This document shows, piece by piece, positions 5,355-7,875 of a stretch of DNA of 7,875 bases (positions within the stretch are counted from its first letter, which is position 1; every line of letters begins with the position of its first letter). The stretch is from Nitrospiraceae bacterium. Lineage in GTDB: Bacteria; Nitrospirota; Nitrospiria; Nitrospirales; Nitrospiraceae. The position numbers were made by a program, and so were the translations under genes. The notes below the pieces were generated by a model, which saw only the letters and a program-made list of their open reading frames with translations, did no database searches and was not told the origin of the DNA. The stretch lies in NCBI GenBank assembly GCA_011391455.1, contig JAABQN010000090.1, positions 1 to 7,875 of the forward strand. The letters run 5' to 3'.

Positions 5355-6133
5355 CCCTACCGGTTCAAGGGAATGCGCTGTCGGCCGGTACTGAAGTGAA
5401 CAGGACAGAAGGGGCCGGTTTATGCGCGACGGGATTGGTGAAAAGTTTTCGCGCGCGCAAAGTCGTGAAAGGCGTCTCGATCGAAGTCCGCGCCGGAGAA
5501 GTCGTAGGTGTGCTGGGACCCAATGGGGCAGGCAAGACCACCATCTTCGACATGATCGTTGGTCTGTGCCAGCCTGATGAAGGGGCGATCTCGCTCGGTG
5601 AAGAGGTGATCACGGATCTCCCGATGTACAGACGGGCGCGGAAAGGAATCGGGTATCTGCCGCAAGAATCGTCTGTGTTTCGACGCTTGTCGGTTGAAGA
5701 CAATATTCTGGCAATTCTTGAGATGCTGGACTACTCTCGGTCAGAACGTCGCGACCGGGTCGATGCTCTTCTTAAGGAACTGGACTTGAGCCATATTCGA
5801 GCGAGCATGGCCTATGCGTTGTCTGGTGGGGAACGCCGACGGTTGGAAATTACGAGGGCGCTCGCGACGAGCCCGTCATTCATGTTGCTGGATGAACCCT
5901 TTGCAGGGATCGACCCGATTGCCGTCGCTGACATCCAACAAATTATTACCCGATTGAAAGAAAAGGGAATCGGCATTCTGATCACCGATCACAATGTTCA
6001 GGAGACGCTGTCCATCACAGATCGGGCCTACATCATCAACGAAGGGTTGATTCTGGAGGCCGGGTCGCCCGAGTCCATCGTCAAGAGCGAGACGGCCCGA
6101 GCGGTCTATCTGGGGGAGCGGTTCAAACTATGA
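5351..6133 (+). CDS. lptB: LPS export ABC transporter ATP-binding protein LptB
   Basis: LptB is the cytoplasmic ATPase that, with LptF and LptG, extracts LPS from the inner membrane and drives it along the bridge. The 260-residue product has a complete nucleotide-binding domain: Walker A GPNGAGKTT at residues 56-64, the Q-loop in LPQESSVF, the signature LSGGE at 157-161, Walker B LLDEP with Asp181 and catalytic Glu182, and the switch His214 in TDHNVQ. The C-terminus AVYLGERFKL is typical of LptB and helps separate it from branched-chain amino acid ATPases (LivF/LivG), the nearest look-alikes. About 20 N-terminal residues precede the usual family start. GTG 5351 is chosen because it overlaps the lptA stop (GTGA) and follows a G-rich ribosome-binding site; GTG 5396 is in frame but lacks one. 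Confidence 0.96.
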   Translation: MTLPVQGNALSAGTEVNRTEGAGLCATGLVKSFRARKVVKGVSIEVRAGEVVGVLGPNGAGKTTIFDMIVGLCQPDEGAISLGEEVITDLPMYRRARKGIGYLPQESSVFRRLSVEDNILAILEMLDYSRSERRDRVDALLKELDLSHIRASMAYALSGGERRRLEITRALATSPSFMLLDEPFAGIDPIAVADIQQIITRLKEKGIGILITDHNVQETLSITDRAYIINEGLILEAGSPESIVKSETARAVYLGERFKL

Positions 6134-6152
6134 TGCGTAAGGATCTTCGCGT

Positions 6153-7664
6153 ATGAAGCTCAGGCTCGACCTTCGACTGAGTCAAAAGCTGATCATGACT
6201 CCCCAATTGCAGCAGGCAATTAAGCTGCTGCAATTATCGCGACTTGAGCTCCAGCAGAGCCTCACGCAACATTTGATGGAAAACCCGCTTTTGGAGGATC
6301 TCCCCGCTGAAGCGGAGGACAGCGAAGCCACAAGTGCAGAGGAGAAGGCGGAAGATGCGGCGGCCTCAGCGGATAGTGAGCCGTCGAATGCGGAGGAGTC
6401 GACTCCCGAAGAGCGGGATACGCCGGATGAGGTCTCAGCGGCTGGTTGGGAAGAGTACTTTGGAAGCGATCGTCGGATTGGTGGGTCCGAGTCTCAGTCG
6501 TCCTCTCAAGATGAATTTCCCTCCTATGAACAAACCATGGCAAAGGCGACCTCCTTGGAAGACCACCTTCTCTGGCAACTATCGTTTTCCGGTTTGTCCG
6601 ATCGTGAAAAGGGGATTGGGCGGTTGATCATCGGAAACCTGGACGATGACGGGTATCTGCGCATGTCTCTCGCAGAAATGGTCAGCGGAACTGACTTCAC
6701 CGAGGTTGAAGGAGAGTCAGTTCTGAAGGATGTTCAGAGCTTTGATCCGACTGGAGTGGCGGCGCGCGATCTGGCGGAATGCTTACTCTTACAGATCGGG
6801 CATTTGGGGAAGAGTCCGATGGGGTCATTAGGGGCCAGACCCGGTGCCTTGAAGGGGTCGATTGTTGAAGCCATTGTTCAGCACCACCTCAAAGACTTGG
6901 AGAAGAAACAGTATGCGAGAATTGCAAAAGCCCTCGATGTCACAGTAGAAAAGGTTTTTCAGGCGACCAAGGTCATCGAAGTGCTTGAGCCGAAGCCGGG
7001 GCGGCCGTTTACGAATACCCAGAACTATGTAATTGTCCCTGACGTGTTTGTCGCGAAGAATGAAGGTGAATGGGTAGTATTGCTGAACGACGACGGGCTG
7101 CCCCGTATGCGGATCAGTCCCTACTATAAGCAGATGATGGGGGCAGGCGAGAACGGGTCGGAGGAGACAAAGGCCTATTTGGATGAAAAGCTTCGGGCTG
7201 CGCAATGGGTCATTCGCAGTATCGAGCAACGGAATAAGACGATTGTAAAAGTGGTGTCGAGTATCGTGAAGTTTCAGGAGCAGTTCTTTGAGAAGGGTGT
7301 GGAGCATCTGAAGCCATTGGTGCTCAAACAGGTGGCTGAAGATATCGGGATGCACGAGTCGACAATCAGTCGTGTGACAGCCAACAAGTACATGTATTGC
7401 CCGCAAGGGTTGTTGGATCTAAAGTTTTTCTTTAACGCCGGACTGCAGCGAGCGGATCAGCCTTCCGACATGATGTCGTCCGTGACGGTGAGGGAGATGA
7501 TTCGGAAGATGGTGGCGGAGGAAGATGCCCGCCACCCCCTCAAAGATGAAGAGATCGCAGCGCGCCTGCTTACACAGCAGGTTGTGATCGCGCGACGGAC
7601 AGTGGCCAAGTATCGGGCGGAAGAACATATTCCCTCCGCGACTCAACGCAAGCGATTTTTTTAG
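6153..7664 (+). CDS. rpoN: RNA polymerase sigma-54 factor
   Basis: Sigma-54 directs polymerase to -24/-12 promoters and needs AAA+ enhancer-binding activators. The 503-residue product has all regions. Region I (residues 1-50) has LRLSQKLIMTPQLQQAIKLL and ENPLLE. Region II (about 51-125) is a long acidic Glu/Asp/Ser/Ala linker. The core-binding domain follows, with GNLDDDGYL, SFDPTGVAARDLAECLLLQ and EPKPGRPF. A helix-turn-helix region spans 391-409 (LKQVAEDIGMHESTISRVT), then YCPQGLLDLKFFF. The RpoN box ARRTVAKYR is at 480-488, followed by IPSATQRKR. Compared with E. coli, the loop after CLLLQI is about 10 residues longer. ATG 6153 has AAGGA at 6138-6142. It is 19 bases after lptB and likely co-transcribed; a palindromic repeat abuts its stop codon where hpf often follows. 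Confidence 0.98.
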   Translation: MKLRLDLRLSQKLIMTPQLQQAIKLLQLSRLELQQSLTQHLMENPLLEDLPAEAEDSEATSAEEKAEDAAASADSEPSNAEESTPEERDTPDEVSAAGWEEYFGSDRRIGGSESQSSSQDEFPSYEQTMAKATSLEDHLLWQLSFSGLSDREKGIGRLIIGNLDDDGYLRMSLAEMVSGTDFTEVEGESVLKDVQSFDPTGVAARDLAECLLLQIGHLGKSPMGSLGARPGALKGSIVEAIVQHHLKDLEKKQYARIAKALDVTVEKVFQATKVIEVLEPKPGRPFTNTQNYVIVPDVFVAKNEGEWVVLLNDDGLPRMRISPYYKQMMGAGENGSEETKAYLDEKLRAAQWVIRSIEQRNKTIVKVVSSIVKFQEQFFEKGVEHLKPLVLKQVAEDIGMHESTISRVTANKYMYCPQGLLDLKFFFNAGLQRADQPSDMMSSVTVREMIRKMVAEEDARHPLKDEEIAARLLTQQVVIARRTVAKYRAEEHIPSATQRKRFF

Positions 7665-7786
7665 CAGGATGCTGAAGAAGCCCGTCAGCGGCGTTCTCGC
7701 ATCGCTCAGAGGCTCAACGTACCGAAGCGTACGCCTCGCCTCCTCGCTCGCTGCGGCCTTGCCGAACGGACTTTTTGAGCATCCTG
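7665..7786. repeat. 122-base palindromic repeat abutting the rpoN stop codon
   Basis: Terminal inverted repeats at 7665-7686 and 7765-7786 match at 18 of 22 positions, the outermost nine (CAGGATGCT and its complement) perfectly. A perfect inner pair, CGTAC at 7718-7722 and GTACG at 7729-7733, has its centre exactly at the element's midpoint (7725.5), with interrupted inverted symmetry between. No coding frame is supported. The right arm contains a T5 run, so the structure may also help to end rpoN transcription. I recall similar CAGGATGCT-type palindromes being common in Nitrospira genomes, but this cannot be tested here. A non-autonomous transposon (MITE-like) or REP-like repeat is the best reading. 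Confidence 0.82.
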
Positions 7787-7875
7787 ATCACGGCTCTTTC
7801 GTTGTGCTAAATCTACAGGCTATTGAATTCCACCGTGCCACAATAGTTTTTCCGCAGCCTGTTAGACCTTCCCTG
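7787..7875. other. Unassigned 89-base tail of the window
   Basis: After the palindromic repeat I see no start codon with a credible ribosome-binding site and no promoter pair with proper spacing. It may be the upstream region of a gene outside the window; hpf or ptsN would be the familiar neighbours of rpoN. Confidence 0.5.

Noticed and set aside
7825..7840. Minus-strand TGGCACG near rpoN, suggesting a sigma-54 promoter
   Set aside because: The -24 half is good, but at the required distance the sequence is AATTC without the essential GC of the -12 element.

Overview
The window is a housekeeping stretch of a Gram-negative bacterium, with every gene on the + strand. Two transcription blocks are joined end to end. 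The first is the end of the spc/alpha ribosomal-protein cluster: map (3' part), infA, rpmJ, rpsM, rpsK, rpsD, rpoA, rplQ. The second is the lipopolysaccharide-export/sigma-54 cluster: lptC, lptA, lptB, rpoN. The lpt genes imply an outer membrane with LPS. The gene order, the moderately GC-rich composition, the frequent GTG starts and the two long palindromic intergenic repeats remind me of Nitrospira (Nitrospirota). That assignment rests on recollection and is not proven by the sequence.

Layout. Positions 1-881 hold the C-terminal part of methionine aminopeptidase, then IF1 and the 37-residue ribosomal protein L36 (bL36), which is too short for ordinary ORF lists. Positions 882-1017 hold a nested palindromic repeat that splits the ribosomal operon. 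Positions 1018-4045 hold S13, S11, S4, RNA polymerase alpha and L17, each with a clear Shine-Dalgarno site and short spacers. Positions 4046-4225 hold two tandem hairpins (a likely terminator region) and then a plausible sigma-70 promoter. Positions 4226-7664 hold lptC, lptA, lptB and rpoN, overlapping or closely spaced. Positions 7665-7786 hold a second, different palindromic repeat that begins on the base after the rpoN stop codon. Positions 7787-7875 show nothing I can assign.

How the genes work together. The first block supplies translation initiation, both ribosomal subunits, the RNA polymerase alpha subunit and N-terminal methionine removal, so it is growth-linked. The second encodes the inner-membrane and periplasmic part of the LPS export bridge (LptB ATPase, LptC anchor, LptA bridge) plus sigma-54, an arrangement also familiar from Proteobacteria.

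I see no undescribed multi-gene system. The items most worth a second look are the two palindromic repeats, a nine-G tract at the lptA/lptB junction that lies one base away from an in-frame LptA-LptB fusion, a small internal duplication in LptA, and the hairpins between the two operons.
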